Shown: positions 35,477-48,091 of the stretch, one piece after another | Layout of the letters: each line of letters starts with the position of its first letter | Numbering within the stretch: the first letter of the stretch is position 1 | Notes under the pieces: model-generated | Told to the model about the DNA's origin: nothing | The model's database searches: none | What the model saw: only the letters and a program-made list of their open reading frames with translations | Translations under genes and position numbers: made by a program | Origin: Entoloma clypeatum | Taxonomy: Eukaryota; Basidiomycota; Agaricomycetes; Agaricales; Entolomataceae | DNA: 64,000 bases | Reading direction: 5' to 3' | NCBI GenBank assembly: GCA_963565915.1 | Contig: OY751493.1 | Location: forward strand, 3,224,001-3,288,000

Positions 35477-37935
35477 CTACTCCCCAGACCGTCCTATTAA
35501 GCCTTCTCGCTCTTCTTGTTCACATCGTTGGGCAGAATGTCGACGCTTCTTGGTAATGACATCATCTTCACCGTCACTTCCCGGTTCTTCGTCGCCAATT
35601 TCAAACACTACGTCCTCAATATGGGTAGCTTCTCCGTGCCTTCTACCTGCGACCAGCGTCTCGTTATCATCATCATCTCTCGCTCGTGTCCTGTGATCGA
35701 GTGCCTCGAGGTCGTAGTCCTCGGCATCTTCTTCATCTTGGGCTATCTCATCTGACATAGCCTATGTGCAATCACTTGTAAGGTGAGGCAGCACTTGCAT
35801 GGAAAGGTGAAAGATACATATCTTCTGTTGTTGGCTGATGGCCGCCAAAGGAAGGCAATGGAAACAAAGGTGATTAGATACAACGATGCTAGCCAGCCGT
35901 CTAGTAACCACCATCGAAGACGCCAAGACTTAGCTGCGTAGTCTATGAAAGGGAACAGTCAACCATCCAGTCGTGTCAGAAATGAGTCGAAATAAAAACC
36001 TTCAGCAAGACGACCCGAGAAAGAGAGTGAAGAGACAACGAAGAAAGCTGCGATGACGAGGACAGCTGCTAAAAGGACGTAATACAGGGTCTGAAACATT
36101 TTAAGTTTATAGCGCTGTTTCCGTGCACGGAGTTGGGTGATGGTAGCTGGTATATCATGAGTATTCCATGTTTAGATGCAGCTAAACACCACAAACCATT
36201 TAGGGCATACATGATCCAAAGAAGGAAGCCGCTCAGCGTGAAAGCAAGAGGAATTACAAATAGCAAGAGCACCAGCGCCGATGTCGACTCCAGCTGCAAT
36301 TCAACAATGCCTATGGCATACAATACTAGAAATCGTTGAGTTGTAAAGATGTAAGATGAAATTCGAATCTTACTGCCGAAAATGAAATGAGCTCCAGCGA
36401 GAAGTTGACATTTGAGCATTGTTCTGCCTAAAGACTCTCGGACAACGCTGAGACCTAGAGACACCACGAGCAACATGAAGAATGACAGTGCATTTCGCGC
36501 TGCGTCTAAAATTGCCACTATTATAGGCTGTCAAGTGGTGGGGAACAAATTTCAATGAAGATCCTGACTTGCCCATGATCAAAAAGATGGTTGTGATTCT
36601 GCTTTTCCCATGGGCATTCAAATATCTATAGTATGCTGGTACAATGTCATCAGTATTGGATTGCTTCATGTAGGTGAATGACAAACCCCAATCCGCCAAC
36701 ATCTCGATGACCAGCAAGCCAACGAGGCTCGAGAGGTAATGCTAGTCCAATGGACATTAGGCTCAAGCATCAATGTGCAGGGATTCAAAGTAAACCATAC
36801 CTGAATCGGGAGAAGCTCGTGTATATGTTTATAACAAAACCAGCCCCATGTCGCGGCAAAGGCCACATAGGCAAGGGTCATTACAAAATAAAACTAATGC
36901 TTTGGCTGAGATTTATCGATATCTGGGGGAAAAAACACCAAACCTACAGTCACTTTAGGATAGTCCGTTGCTGAAAGTCGTCCCTCGAAAACATTCTTGA
37001 AGAGCACCAAACCCTTGTAAGACGGATGATATGATACATCCGTTGCAGCGCGAGGTACTGTTCCCTGAACAGTGACAGGAACGACGGCTGGCGGAACACG
37101 GGGTGAGATAAGGCAAAAAAGGCAGGGTCTGATCTGACACTTGCCGACACAATAATAGCCTGTCTTACGCACAGGGTATTGTATAGGCTCCTGGTAAGAA
37201 AAAAAACCATTGGGACTAAACGGCCGTGATTGTCGTCGAATAAATGATGCTGCCTGAGAGGGGGGAGGGGCGTGTCTTCGCCAAGGAGAAGTGTAATTGC
37301 TGGGAGGCGGTGTCGGATTACCTTCTGGGTTATTCCAGAATTCGTCACTAGAAGCTACAGTATGCTCTTGTTTCGAAGGAAGCACTACTCGTGCAGACCA
37401 GAAACTGGTGTCATTGACAGATTTTCCTCGAGGAAGATCAAGAATAAACTGGCCAAGTTGCTGCCTAGAACATGAGCCTTCAGTGACTGCATGAGTTGTA
37501 CAGATATACGTTTTCTGTTGAGGTGAGTTGAGCTCCTGAGGAAGTTGTCCACTTGGTAGTCCACTCACAGGCATGTAATCGTCTGTAGGGCCAGTCACCT
37601 TTCCGAGGTATTGTGCATCAGTCCATTCATATACGACCATTGCAAGCTGTCCTTGAGATGTGGCGTCGAAGCTGACTTCATAGGAGCATTATTTCATTAC
37701 ATGCAGTTCAACCCTCAGCATGTCAAATACCGTTGATATATGCTGACTCGCCACCCCACATGCCGCTGCATATTTGGCGTTCGTAATCTGGGACGAGAGG
37801 ATAAGGAAGCTTTGAGGGATAGGCGAGTGGAGGACACTTGCCGGTATCAAGAATTGGGACTTCATACGCACAAGATAAAAGTGCGAAAAGAAATAATAGC
37901 GGTAGGGTTTTCATGGAGGCGACCATGACGGCCAA
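35477..37935 (-). CDS. PTM1: PTM1-like Golgi/endosomal seven-transmembrane protein (GOST family)
   Basis: A lung-seven-TM/GOST family membrane protein like yeast Ptm1 and animal GPR107/108, acting in Golgi-endosome traffic. The N-terminus carries a signal peptide ([20 protein letters not shown]; Met at 37935, 37926 or 37914). A luminal domain follows ([44 protein letters not shown]). Then comes the seven-helix part: [118 protein letters not shown]. The cytosolic tail is acidic ([20 protein letters not shown]). Stops of this gene and RPB2 are 71 bases apart, tail to tail. Confidence 0.86.
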
Positions 37936-38034
37936 GAATGAGCCTTGTCTTTGGGTGTGTTGAATTGAGAAGGCAATAGACGCAGGTCAGCGTCATTCAC
38001 TACGCAAGTCAAGTCATACAGTTGCTACCACAGC

Positions 38035-39875
38035 ATGCTTGGCGACGATGAGGATGTCTTCGACAGCGTTACATGGGAGTCTGCGAGCGCTGCCCCTGCG
38101 TACGAAACAGAAGGCGTTGTTCACTCAGGACCTGGGTTTAGACAAAGCAACACAGACGTCGAAGGACCTCACGATCCGAAATGGGAGGGATATCTCATTA
38201 CGTCTGTCAAGGATCCCGTGAAGGAGCTGGCAGAAACGAAAGATGCCTACGTCTCTTACTTAGTACAAGTTAAGGTAAGACTTCATTTCTGACTTTCGCT
38301 TGCCCATCTCAATATCAATGTCAGACAAACCTACCCATATTCTCTACGCCTAATCCATCGTCTCGTCGCCGCTTTCAAGATTTTGTGTTTCTGAGGGAAA
38401 ACCTTGCTCGCGATTTCCCAGCATGTGTCGTCCCTCCTTTACCGGATAAGCATCGCTTAGGTTCGTCGCAAAGCATTGTCTTGAGTGAATACTAACTAGG
38501 TTGTACATCAGAGTACATCACAGGGGACAGATTCAGCCCGGAATTTATGGAGCGCAGAAGACTCGAGTGAGAGATATCGCTATCGTGCCTCAAGGTCCAC
38601 CTCACACTTGTAATGTAGCCTCCATCGGTTCCTTCAGCGGGTTTCGCGGCATCCGACACTTCAAAGGAGTACTCTTGTCCGCGCATTCTTCGAATCCACA
38701 GAATGGGTGGGAAATATCTCGCCTTCGTATCTTCCCATCTGAATCGAGGATTCATGGCTCATTTGTTCACAGCATGTCCATATGCATCAGCATACCGCAC
38801 ATCCCCCAGGGCCAGAACCATCACCAAGCATAATCGACAATATATCGGACACTCTCCTCAATGCCTTCGCCCGAGTCAAAAAGCCCGATGAACGCTTTCT
38901 TGTCATGCGTGAACGAGTAGACAAGTTCGAGGAAGGTCTCACCTCTGCTGAGCGTTTATATCATCGTGTCCGGAGTAGATCTAGCGGTGAGTTGATTTAC
39001 TTGCATTCTTGTACTTGATAGCGCCGTCGAGTGTCTGAGACTAAATGAGATGGCAACTCGGAATCCGGTGAAGACCTTACGGCAGATTACCATGATTTGG
39101 CAGTCGCCGTACAAGGTCTCGGATTCCTAGAGTCAGGTATCACGGATCCGCTCAACCATTTTTCGAATACCTTGTTGGAGTTTTCGGCGCTTCTGCGGCA
39201 CACCGTACGCTTCCACACTTTGCTTCCTTATGCTTCAACCCTTGACTTTACCAGACACAAACGACAACAGATCCACTCCTCATCCACCTACACTCTCTTT
39301 TGAGTTATTCACACGCAAACCGCGCAGTCCTCAAGCTTCGGGACCAGAAACAGCTGGATTTCGAGGAACTGTCGGAATACCTCTCGGGAGTCACCGCCGA
39401 GCGAGATCGCCTTGCAGCCGTAATCAGCGGGCACGCTGGTAGCACTGGCCTCGGTATTGGGGCTTATCTGAAAGATCGCGTAGACGCTATACGAGGGGCA
39501 GATGATGATCGGAATCGAGTCGAGAAAATGCGCAAACTTGATATAAAAATTAAGGAGGTATGGGTCATCGCCTCTGACATCGACCCGCTTTTGATCCTAT
39601 AATCAGTTGCAAGATGCGGTGACGACTGCACACGAAACTTCAGATGCATTTAGTGACGAGACATTGAGGGAACAGGCTATATTCCAATTTGCAAAGGAGG
39701 CCGAGATGAAGGAGATGCTACGTAACCTCACCAGTGGCCAGATCGAGTTCTACAAGGCAGTACGTGGATATGCTTCCAGAACGTTTTTGATGAAGTCTAA
39801 TAATTCCACAACCAGGCAATGGAGGAGTGGGAGAGAGTTATACCCATAATTCAACGTATCCGGGTGGACGTCTAG
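38035..39875 (+). CDS. SNX4: sorting nexin SNX4/ATG24 (PX-BAR)
   Basis: A PX-BAR sorting nexin that recycles cargo from endosomes and supports selective autophagy. MLGDDEDVFDSVTWE opens an acidic N-terminus. The PX domain follows: WEGYLITSVKDPVKELAETK, YVSYLVQVK, then RRRFQDFVFLRENLARDFP and PPLPDKHR, with the phosphoinositide pocket Arg in the RRRF stretch. The BAR region includes ISDTLLNAFARVKKPDERFL, VDKFEEGLTSAERLYHRVRS, DYHDLAVAVQGLGFLESGIT, VLKLRDQKQLDFEELSEYLS and LTSGQIEFYKAAMEEWERVI. The last codons are VDV then TAG (39873-39875). Several introns of ~50 bases; the exons between 38.46 and 38.8 kb are less certain. It starts 99 bases from PTM1, divergently. Confidence 0.85.
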
Positions 39876-39898
39876 GACCACATATATTACATGATAAC

Positions 39899-41026
39899 TT
39901 ATTGTGGTTGCGGTTCCGCCGTCTTCGTCGGTTCTTCTGCAGTCGGAGGCTTCGTGTTCCGTCTAGCGGATGCTGCCGCTTTGTCGCGTTGAAGTTTGAA
40001 TGCGGATTCCTGGACGGCAAGGGAAAGCTTGAATTGACACGTTTCAGCATTCATTACCTCGATACTGTGGTGGATACTTGCATTCACGACGCCTGTGTTG
40101 ACTGCTCGGATCATGTGTAACTCGGCATCATCGGATGTACCCACTGTCGTGTCTTGTGCAATTGCAGGTATCCACGGTGGAGGTTCCTGAAGAGAAGATA
40201 ATCAATGAATTGATAACTTTGAGCCCTGGCTGCCCATCCTTACCGATGGGCGTGGCGCCGAAGGAGCCTTGTTGTCTTTGAGCTCAAGAACGATAGCAAA
40301 GGAAGCGTCGTCTGGTAGGTATTGCATTAGACATAATCCCTTTCCGAGATGGTGACCAGGCGGTTACCACTAGGTGTTAGATTGCCAAGTTGTGACTCGA
40401 GCATAGAAAGCTTCACAAGGAATGATCGGAAGTAATGCCCAAGGGTAACAGCGGACATGCCTTCCTCGACACTGAACAACGGAATGAGTGTGTGCTCGAC
40501 CAGGCTGGGAAGGGGAAACAAGTCGCACCTCGTATCCTTGTTGAAAGCTTCGACTTGCACCATGCTCTCTACAGAGAATATGAAGCGTTCTAGCGCCTCT
40601 TGCTCTTTATTCCTGATCACCACCACGACTTTATCCACATGGCCCTGCATAGCATATTCATAATGCGATGCCGACAGGTGCATGATGCTCACCTGAACAA
40701 GTTCCTCGCCGATAGCCTTCACAGCTCCTGATATATACTCGTTGAGAGTGGGGTGTCGGGACTGAAAAACTGGAGTGTCGTATTTCTTGCGACGAATGAA
40801 CAGATCGGCGGGGTAGATTTGGCGGACATAGAGGATCGTGTGGATGGCAACTTCGACTAGAGTCGGGCGTAAATTTAGTGGCAAAGGACTGGACGGGATC
40901 TTCCGCCTACTAAACTCAGTGATTCCACCAATAGTCTCTGAAGGAATTTGTGAGATCGATGACTATGAATATCGGCGAGGGTGTCGAGCATAACCCACGG
41001 TTGAAGGTGAGAGGGTTGTTGGACAT
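39899..41026 (-). CDS. REV7: HORMA-domain protein REV7 (MAD2L2)
   Basis: REV7 is the HORMA accessory subunit of translesion polymerase zeta and has roles in break repair. The start is read as MSNNPLTFN at 41026, spliced to LEVAIHTILYVRQIYPADLF; that first intron is long (~140 bases) and may hide a small exon. The core continues RRKKYDTPVFQSRHPTLNEY, ISGAVKAIGEELVQVSIMHL, ERFIFSVESMVQVE and LGHYFRSFLVKLSMLESQLG. After an intron comes DDASFAIVLELKDNKAPSAP, then PPPWIPAIAQDTT and an end rich in Thr, Pro and Gln. The order matches the HORMA fold with its C-terminal safety-belt segment. Only 23 bases separate its stop from that of SNX4. Confidence 0.82.
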
Positions 41027-41413
41027 CTTCACATTGTTTTCGTCCAGTGACGCAGGGCCCGATGCTCCAAAGATCACACAATTCCCGTGTATATTTATGC
41101 ACGACGATGTACAAGATTATCTACGTTTCAATCTCAACAGAGGATAGGATGTATCGCTGGTGGTCCAGAAACTGTGTCTCTGCAATAACCGTCATAGGGA
41201 AACGGTGCATGCGTTGGACGGAAGTTGGCAAGTCCACGTACGGAATCATATCGCTGGTGTTAATCTGCAGGTGTCAAAATCGGGAGTGAAATTAGAAAAG
41301 TCTAGATCAAAGCGCTTACAAGTCATATTTGATCAAATCATCAGCATTCACCACAGCTGAGGAAATAAACGAGCGTGCTTCAACCCACACCCAGACCTAG
41401 GTTCAGTGAAAAG
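41027..41413. other. intergenic, no gene seen
   Basis: This lies upstream of REV7 and downstream of CQD1, both on the minus strand. It should hold the REV7 promoter and the CQD1 3' end. No coding or RNA feature was seen. Confidence 0.4.
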
Positions 41414-43562
41414 CTAGGAACATGCTTTTGGATGGGGAACCAAGCCACGCACCTTCAGTAAAGCACCCAAGTGACTCTGAGGAAGATTCCGCGTCATCGA
41501 TTCCCTTGTCGCCATCTGTCCGCCCAACTGCCTCAGAATCGGCAACGCACTCGCGAAAAGGTCCAGATCCGAATCCAATTGCCTTCCGATTCCCTCCAAC
41601 AACAATATGGAGATGACGGTATTAATGAAATCACCCTCCATCTTGACACGATGCACTCTCACGGCCTTCAGCACTTCCGTCAGCAGATCTGAAATTTTGA
41701 TCTGGCCGAGGGAGAACGTCTTGCGTTTCACGTTCAATACGAGGTGTTGCATCTTGAGTGCGAAGGTCTCCGAGTCTATGGCGAGTTCAGGTGAGCGCGA
41801 CCGCTCGATCATGAGCTTGCCGGCGCGATAGCCATCGAATTCGGCCACAGCGCGGAAGAGGTCGAGGAAGTTTTTGCGGTTTCTGGCGTCGAGACTGGTG
41901 ACGAGTCCAGCATCTATGAAAACAATCTCAGGCATGTATCCTTGGTTATGGAGCGAAGTGAGCTCGTCGCGCCAAGCGGTCGGAGAGGATATCAGTGTGC
42001 GCAGGCGGGAGACTATCCTGTCGGATTCCGAGTCATTCGCAGGCAACACTCGGGGTGGTTCGTAGTTTGCATGCTTATTATGGGAGATGCCATTAAAGAG
42101 GTTTTTCAACAACTCTCGGGTGGAAGGTGGTTTGAGGAATTTGACCAGAATATTTCCAGGGTGTAGATCGGAGTGGACAAAGTTGTCTAGAAGGAGCATG
42201 TTCTGTGGCCATTGTCAGCTGTCGGCAGGGTAATCACCATCTAAATGCCCACCATGAAGGCGTCTAGACCCGTAGTAGCAATTTGTTCATCGAACGGCCC
42301 TCCCCCGTTCCTGAGGAAGGCTTCAAGGGGGAGCGCATTCTCATACTCCTCGACGAGTAAGTCTTGTGTTGAGAAAATTTGCAGGGGTCGGGGGAACGTG
42401 ACAGGCACATTTCTATTGGAGAAATTATGTTCAAAGGTCAATAGGTTATGGGCCTCTATTCTGAGATCGAGTTGTTGAGACATCATAGCGCCAAATACTT
42501 CAACCTCTTCTGGTAGTGACAGCCATTTCATGCCCGGAAGAAGATTGATGACGTGGGCAAAAAAAGACATGATGGAGAGATCGCGGGATATAATTTGGGA
42601 TACACGGGGGTGAAGAATCTTGATGGCTACAGAGGCGGTAGGGACGGAGGGTGGAGGGCCATGAAGGATAGCTGGAGTGATGACGGCGGGAGATTTTTTC
42701 GAGGAACGTCGAGGGCCAAGGTATGAAGGTGGTATGAGATCATGCTTAAGTGTTGCGCGGTAGACCTGCCCAGATATTTCATGTTAGACGAAGTGGAAGA
42801 GTACTATGCACAGCACCTGAGCGATGGCCCCAGTCCCTATGGGTGTCGCTTCGAATTCCTCGAATACGTCATCAAACTGTCTTTGGAAAACTCTCTCTAT
42901 GACGTTCTTGGTATGCTCTAGGGGATGGGGCTTTCCGTGAGAGTGCAAAGTGCCAAGCCTTTCGCAGAGCAATGAAGGGAAAAGGTCTGCGCGAGTAGCG
43001 GCCCACTGTGCCAACTGAAGATGTGTATGTGTTGAGGTTTCCGCACAGGATGAATGCGGAAACGTACCTTGACGAAGGTGGGCCCAGCTGCCTCCATGCT
43101 GTTGACAAGGAGACCATACCACCATACAGCGCCCCACCTTTCGCCACGGTACCTCTTGCGTGGCAGACCGACGAGAAGCATGGGGCTGGATATTATGACA
43201 GGAATAAAGAGGGCGAAGAGGTGTATGAAACGCTTGGCAGTCAAAAGTGGTTCCCAAATCCTGTCGCGGAGGAACGCGGATAATCTAGCGATGAGGGAAC
43301 GCTCAGATTCTGAAGGGGAAAAAATGGTGGGTTGCAAGTGGGAGGGGGATGGGGTGGGTGATGGGCATGGCATCAGGGTGGGGGAGGAGAAGAAGGTGGG
43401 CACGAAGGACTTTGGAGCGGGAGCGAGGTAGAGGGCGAGGCCACCGGAGATGGGGATGAGCCAGAGGAGAGTCGGGCGGGGCGGAAGACGGCGGGCGGAG
43501 AAGGACACATGGCGGGCCAGCGACGGGAAGGAGCGCGTCGACAGCCGAGTCAAGAACGTCAT
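41414..43562 (-). CDS. CQD1: mitochondrial UbiB/ABC1-family kinase-like protein (yeast YPL109C, CQD1)
   Basis: A UbiB-family atypical kinase; the yeast relative YPL109C (Cqd1) is a mitochondrial inner-membrane protein affecting coenzyme Q and lipid distribution. MTFLTRLSTRSFPSLARHVS is a targeting peptide, followed by a hydrophobic segment PTLLWLIPISGGLALYLAP. Family motifs: AAGPTFVKLAQWAATRADLF (the KxGQ-type motif, with Ala for Gly), ATPIGTGAIAQVYRATLK, VAIKILHPRV, EEVEVFGAMMSQQLDLRIEA, LLVEEYENALPLEAFL, the catalytic HSDLHPGNILVKFLK and metal-binding FIDAGLVTSLDARNR. Four exons. YPL109 is one of the genes reported close to matA in other Agaricomycetes, which supports the locus call. Confidence 0.88.
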
Positions 43563-43643
43563 GACCTAAAACATATCTCGGTTACGTAACACACGATAAG
43601 CCCTCTCTCCTCCCGACTCCTTCCCACTGCCCGCCAGCAGTCC
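43563..43643. promoter_or_regulatory. 81-base divergent promoter of CQD1 and glycogenin
   Basis: The predicted start codons of CQD1 (minus) and glycogenin (plus) lie 81 bases apart. The stretch is rich in CTCTCCTCC-type pyrimidine runs on the plus strand just before the glycogenin start. Confidence 0.35.
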
Positions 43644-46634
43644 ATGGCCACGACGAGCTATGCGTTTGTAACCCTAGTCACCTCAGACACGTACCTCCCG
43701 GGCGCCCTCACTCTCGCTGCCGCACTCAGGGACCTCCACCCTTCCCCTCCCACTCCTCCACAGGTCCCTTTCCATACTGCTTGTCTGGTCACCCCAGAGT
43801 CTGTAGATGTGTCCTCCATTAAGCTTCTCAGGAATGCCTTTGACCTCGTCGTTGGCGTTGAGCTCATTACCCAGCACGATCAGGAGGGCTTGAAGCTGCT
43901 TGGTGAGCACGCGTCCACCCCCCATTGTGATTGAAGCTGACCTCTCCCACAGGCCGTCTAGACCTCAACACTGTCCTTACAAAATTGCACGTTTTTCGTC
44001 TCACTCAGTTCTCAAAAATTATCTTTCTCGATGCCGATGTACTCCCCGTCCGCCCTCTCTCTCATCTTTTCACCATTCCCCACGAATTCTCTGCAGTACC
44101 CGATGTCGGGTGGCCTGATATATTTAACTCTGGTGTCATGGTCTTGTCCCCAGGAGAGGATAAATTCTCCGAGCTTGATCATCTTTTCAAGTCCAAAGGT
44201 TCTTGGGATGGTGGCGACCAGGGTCTCCTCAACGAATGGCGCGCAGGAAACTGGAATAGGCTGAGCTTCATATACAATACGACCCCCACGGCCGCATACA
44301 CGTCTGTTTCTTCCCGTTTTCAATCACCCCCAGCTGACATGCTTTCTTGACAGATATGCGCCCGCGTATGAGCGGTTTGGCTCACAGATATCCGCCATAC
44401 ATTTCATTGGCCCAGACAAGCCGTGGAGTAGCATCTCGCATCGTGTTCCATTCTCAAATCAGTCGACTTCAGACTCATCTCAGCAGGCATACGACTACAA
44501 CGCTCTTGTTGATCGCTGGTATGCCACCTACGACAAACACTATCGCATACAGGATGCTCGACCTCCGACACAATTTGAGGTCACGCCCTACATACCCGCC
44601 TGGCGTGAAACATCCGTCGGCGACAGGCCTTCGTCTTTTACCCCGACGCGTACCCTCGGCTTAGATGAACTCAGACGCTTAGCCATCGAAGGTATGAATG
44701 CGTCCTCCCATTCTTCTCACAGAGATAATTTCCGGTTCCCGTTATTCGGCAACGGGGAATACCGAAGCATGCCTCTCGAGGGACGCCTCGATTTGATGCG
44801 CCCGAGGACAGATAAATCAGCAATACGAGAAGATATCTCAAACGGAAAAGATAGCAAGAGACCTCAGATGCTTTATGGCTCTGCAGGCGATGAAGTGCCT
44901 CATATGCCCCTTGCCGACCAGATTAACGTTCCTCTTCCAACACGTCAGTTGAGCGAAATACCTTCGAGCCCACGGCCACGTACAATAGCTCTTCCCTCTG
45001 TCACGCCAACTCCTCGATTTGGCCCCCCTCATTACCTCCGTTCATCAGATCCTGAGAGCCCTTCCGTACATGAACATGTCGCAGGATTTCAACATCGAAA
45101 AGTGGCACAGGAGGGGCAGGAGCATAACAATTTTCCACACAGCACTGCACATCCACAACGGGAGCCCGATATTCACCCCGAAAACCCCAGCACGCCGCCA
45201 CGGCCACATTCTCCGACTATGCTCATCTGGAATGCCGCTCTTGAGCCTCCGCCAACCTCGGCACCTCCAAATTCCGCCTTTCCCTCGCAGGCATACTTTC
45301 CCAATATCTGGGATGTGACCGCTTCCAGAAAGAGTGACCAACCTCATCTTCTTAGGTCACAACAGCCTAGCTCGGGCGCTTTATTTGAACCCCCACCACA
45401 ACCAGAAATTCCAGAGTCCTTGGTTAAACAGGGCCACTATCGCAATGTCACTGGAGAGGATGAACTCGGTGCGATTCGCAGCCCAGATCGCACAAAAGTC
45501 AAACATGTTTTCCCTTGGGAAGAAAAGCCACGCCATCCCCCTGGACGTGTCTTTCCGGCTACGGATTCTCCAAAGCCTTCGCTGTTCTTGAGCCCAGAAA
45601 GCCAGACATCTTCATCAGAGATGCCCACTACTCCTGACTCAAAGTCGAGTCATCTCCTGCCTGCTTTGTCTCCGCTTTCCGGCTTCCCAGCCACTTTCAA
45701 CTATCCCAACACTTGGGATACTATTCCAAGTATACAAAAGTATGCTGAGAAGCTTGCGCAGCCGCCTACTCCCAAGTCCCTCGCTCCTGCTTTCGAGGAT
45801 CAAAAGTGGAGTAAGCGAAGGAGCAGAAGTCGGGAGGAAAGCGCTGAGGTCAGCAGTCGAGATGGAGATGTCGAAGACGAAGGGGATGATACCGCCGACG
45901 AAGAGGTTCCCCTTAACGGCAGCTGCGACGATGACGGGGACACGGAGTTTGCCACCTCTGTGCAACGGCAGGTGAAACACACATCGTCTACGGAGCGCAT
46001 TTCCATGGCGAAGAAGCAGTATAGAGATGTTGGTGTCCAAACCGACTCTCGTGAGATGCAGACTCAGGGCGTCCAAACTGTCACTCCCCCGACGGAGAAA
46101 TTCACAGAAAAAGATTCACAGAAAGTCAGGAGACCTACCATGTCTGGAAAACGATGGTGGGCTCCTTCTACTCGCCACGACGTGCCTCCTTTGGTCACGC
46201 TGACGCATGACATCGATATCACACCCAATCAGCAGTCCGCAGCAGCAGTCACTGATATCCGCCCCCATCTAGGAAAACAAGCTGCGCCTTCACCCCCGCT
46301 TCGCTCCCCGATTTCCCCTTCGCTCTTCCCTCGAGGACGCCATACATCAAATCTTGCTCCACCAAACTCCACCACCTTCCGACCACCCCACTCACCCTCC
46401 CTGCATTCCCCACCTACCATATCCAGTCAGACCTCCAATAGCTCTTCTCTTGAGTCCCCTAGATCATCCATTGGCCTGCCGTCACCATCGGAAAGTCTGT
46501 CTAATAGCCCACGTGCTAGAAAGGCTGGACGTGTTTGGGACCCAGCAAGAGGCGTCGAGCTGGTCAAGCGCGGTTCCGAGGAAGTTCTAGCCCGCTTCTT
46601 AAGGATGGGTTCTCGGGAAGACGAGCACTACTAA
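43644..46634 (+). CDS. glycogenin (glycosyltransferase family 8)
   Basis: Glycogenin primes glycogen synthesis by glucosylating itself from UDP-glucose. The N-terminal GT8 domain spans the first three exons: SYAFVTLVTSDTYLPGALTL, DLVVGVELI, GRLDLNTVLTKLHVFRLTQF, and the metal-binding DxD in IIFLDADVLPVRPL. Next are FSAVPDVGWPDIFNSGVMVL, SWDGGDQGLLNEW, YERFGSQISAIHFIGPDKPW and the start of a large last exon. That exon encodes a ~650-residue Ser/Pro-rich tail ending RVWDPARGVELVKRGSEEVL and ARFLRMGSRED, a block typical of fungal glycogenins and likely to bind glycogen synthase. A glycogenin gene near beta-fg is a known feature of mushroom matA regions. It appears complete. Confidence 0.92.
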
Positions 46635-46980
46635 GTTCTCTCTCCTTTGCAAAAAAATGTTGTCCAGGCTGCTGTCGCTCTTTTTCGCTTTTTCTGTACT
46701 TCTGAGATCACCCTTTTCTTTCATAGATAGACTGTTGTATTGTCAACTTCGTTCTGACATTATCCTGTTGTACTACGTCCCTTCAAACTTCTACAACATA
46801 CTCGCCGTGATACCTTTCCAAGACTTAGTGCCCTTATATGAAGCAATTGAGTTGTTTTTTACATCGATTACTCCAAGACCTCACTCACCTACGTCATTGT
46901 TCGAATGATGTCACCTGCATGTCACTAAAGCACCACGTTCGTTAGTTATAAATTGACAGCCTCATAAATCAAGCTAAGTA
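46635..46980. other. intergenic, 3' region of glycogenin
   Basis: T-rich sequence follows the glycogenin stop, with a frame open from 46657 to 46908 whose composition (Leu, Phe, Ile) looks like chance translation of pyrimidine-rich 3' sequence. The end must contain the promoter of the LEA-like gene that starts at 46981. Confidence 0.4.
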
Positions 46981-47859
46981 ATGTCGACCACTAAAGGATC
47001 TGGTACTATCTTCAACGTTCCCGAGGCAGAAGGGAAAGAGTAGCTTTTCTTTCAGTCTCTATCCTCGGAACAAAAGCTGACAGACCATGTTCTTTGCAGA
47101 CGTGTCCAGCTGGAGACCACTGCAGCCACAGCTGAGATAGAGGCTCCGACCGCTTCTATCGCTCGAAATGTCGAGGAAAACGCTGAACATGTGCATGATG
47201 CTGCCTGTGACGCTGCAAATCAGGCCAAGGTCAGCTTCGGCTTCCATACTCTATGAATTGAGGGTTGCCTCTCAGATGGTCTTTATGCAGTCCAAAGGAC
47301 CATCGTTGACCGGAGAACCCCCTTCTGCGGTCGACCAGTTGCATCAGCAGGCAAAGAAGACTACAGATGATGCCGTTGCGGAAGGTCAGCGCGATATCGA
47401 AGCCGCGAAAAATACGGGGGCTGGACTTATTGATCAAGCAAAGACTCTGGTGTCCAACGCGGTTTCGACTGGCCAGGTAATGTACGCTCGTAGATGGACG
47501 GAAGTGTGTTCTGATTGTGAAGTCAGTCTTACCTCCCTGGAAGTTCGGTTGGAGGTCATGGACTTAGGAAAGGCGAAACGGATGAAACCAAAACCGGCAT
47601 CGTCTCTTCGATCCAAACAGGGGCTTCGGCGGCAGTCGAAACGACTAAGGAATATTTGGCTGCGGCTCAGAAGATCGTTGAACCGCACGTCGACCATGCG
47701 AAGGGTGTGGCGCAGGGTTATTTGGGGACTGCTGGTAAACAAGGGAGCCAGACGACTATGGAAACGACTCCAGCGTCTTCGAAAGGTGTTCCTGCTAAGA
47801 GTGCACCTCTGGAAACTGGGCGGCATGCTGTCGAATCCCCTTACGACGCTGCTAAATAA
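46981..47859 (+). CDS. small LEA-like helical protein, unrecognised
   Basis: ATG at 46981 gives MSTTKGSGTIFNVPEAEGKE. Short introns then link VQLETTAATAEIEAPTASIA, RNVEENAEHVHDAACDAANQ, GPSLTGEPPSAVDQLHQQAK, DIEAAKNTGAGLIDQAKTLV and ETTKEYLAAAQKIVEPHVDH to the end ESPYDAAK (stop 47857-47859). The sequence is rich in Ala, Glu, Lys, Thr and Gly with imperfect 11-residue-like amphipathic repeats, as in late-embryogenesis-abundant or apolipoprotein-like proteins. No Cys cluster, signal peptide or membrane helix is seen. Function unknown; stress protection or lipid binding are guesses from composition. It sits between glycogenin and beta-fg. Confidence 0.6.
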
Positions 47860-48091
47860 CTTGGGCATGAATGACCTGGAATTTTGCGACGCGAGGTTGC
47901 TCGAACGTTGTATATACTGCGCTGGAGTGGATGTAAATTAGTATATCAATATTCATCGCCCGGGTTGACCACAAGATATGGTCAGCGCTTCGACTCCACT
48001 TGGATCATCATAGACACATGATCAATCGATTCAACATCATCAATCACTGAGTGCGATAACTCACTCACCAACCGCGATCCTCTTCACTGCT

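Noticed and set aside
45639..46076. Antisense open frame inside the glycogenin tail
   Set aside because: It is a shadow of the long sense exon, with no domain or start context of its own.
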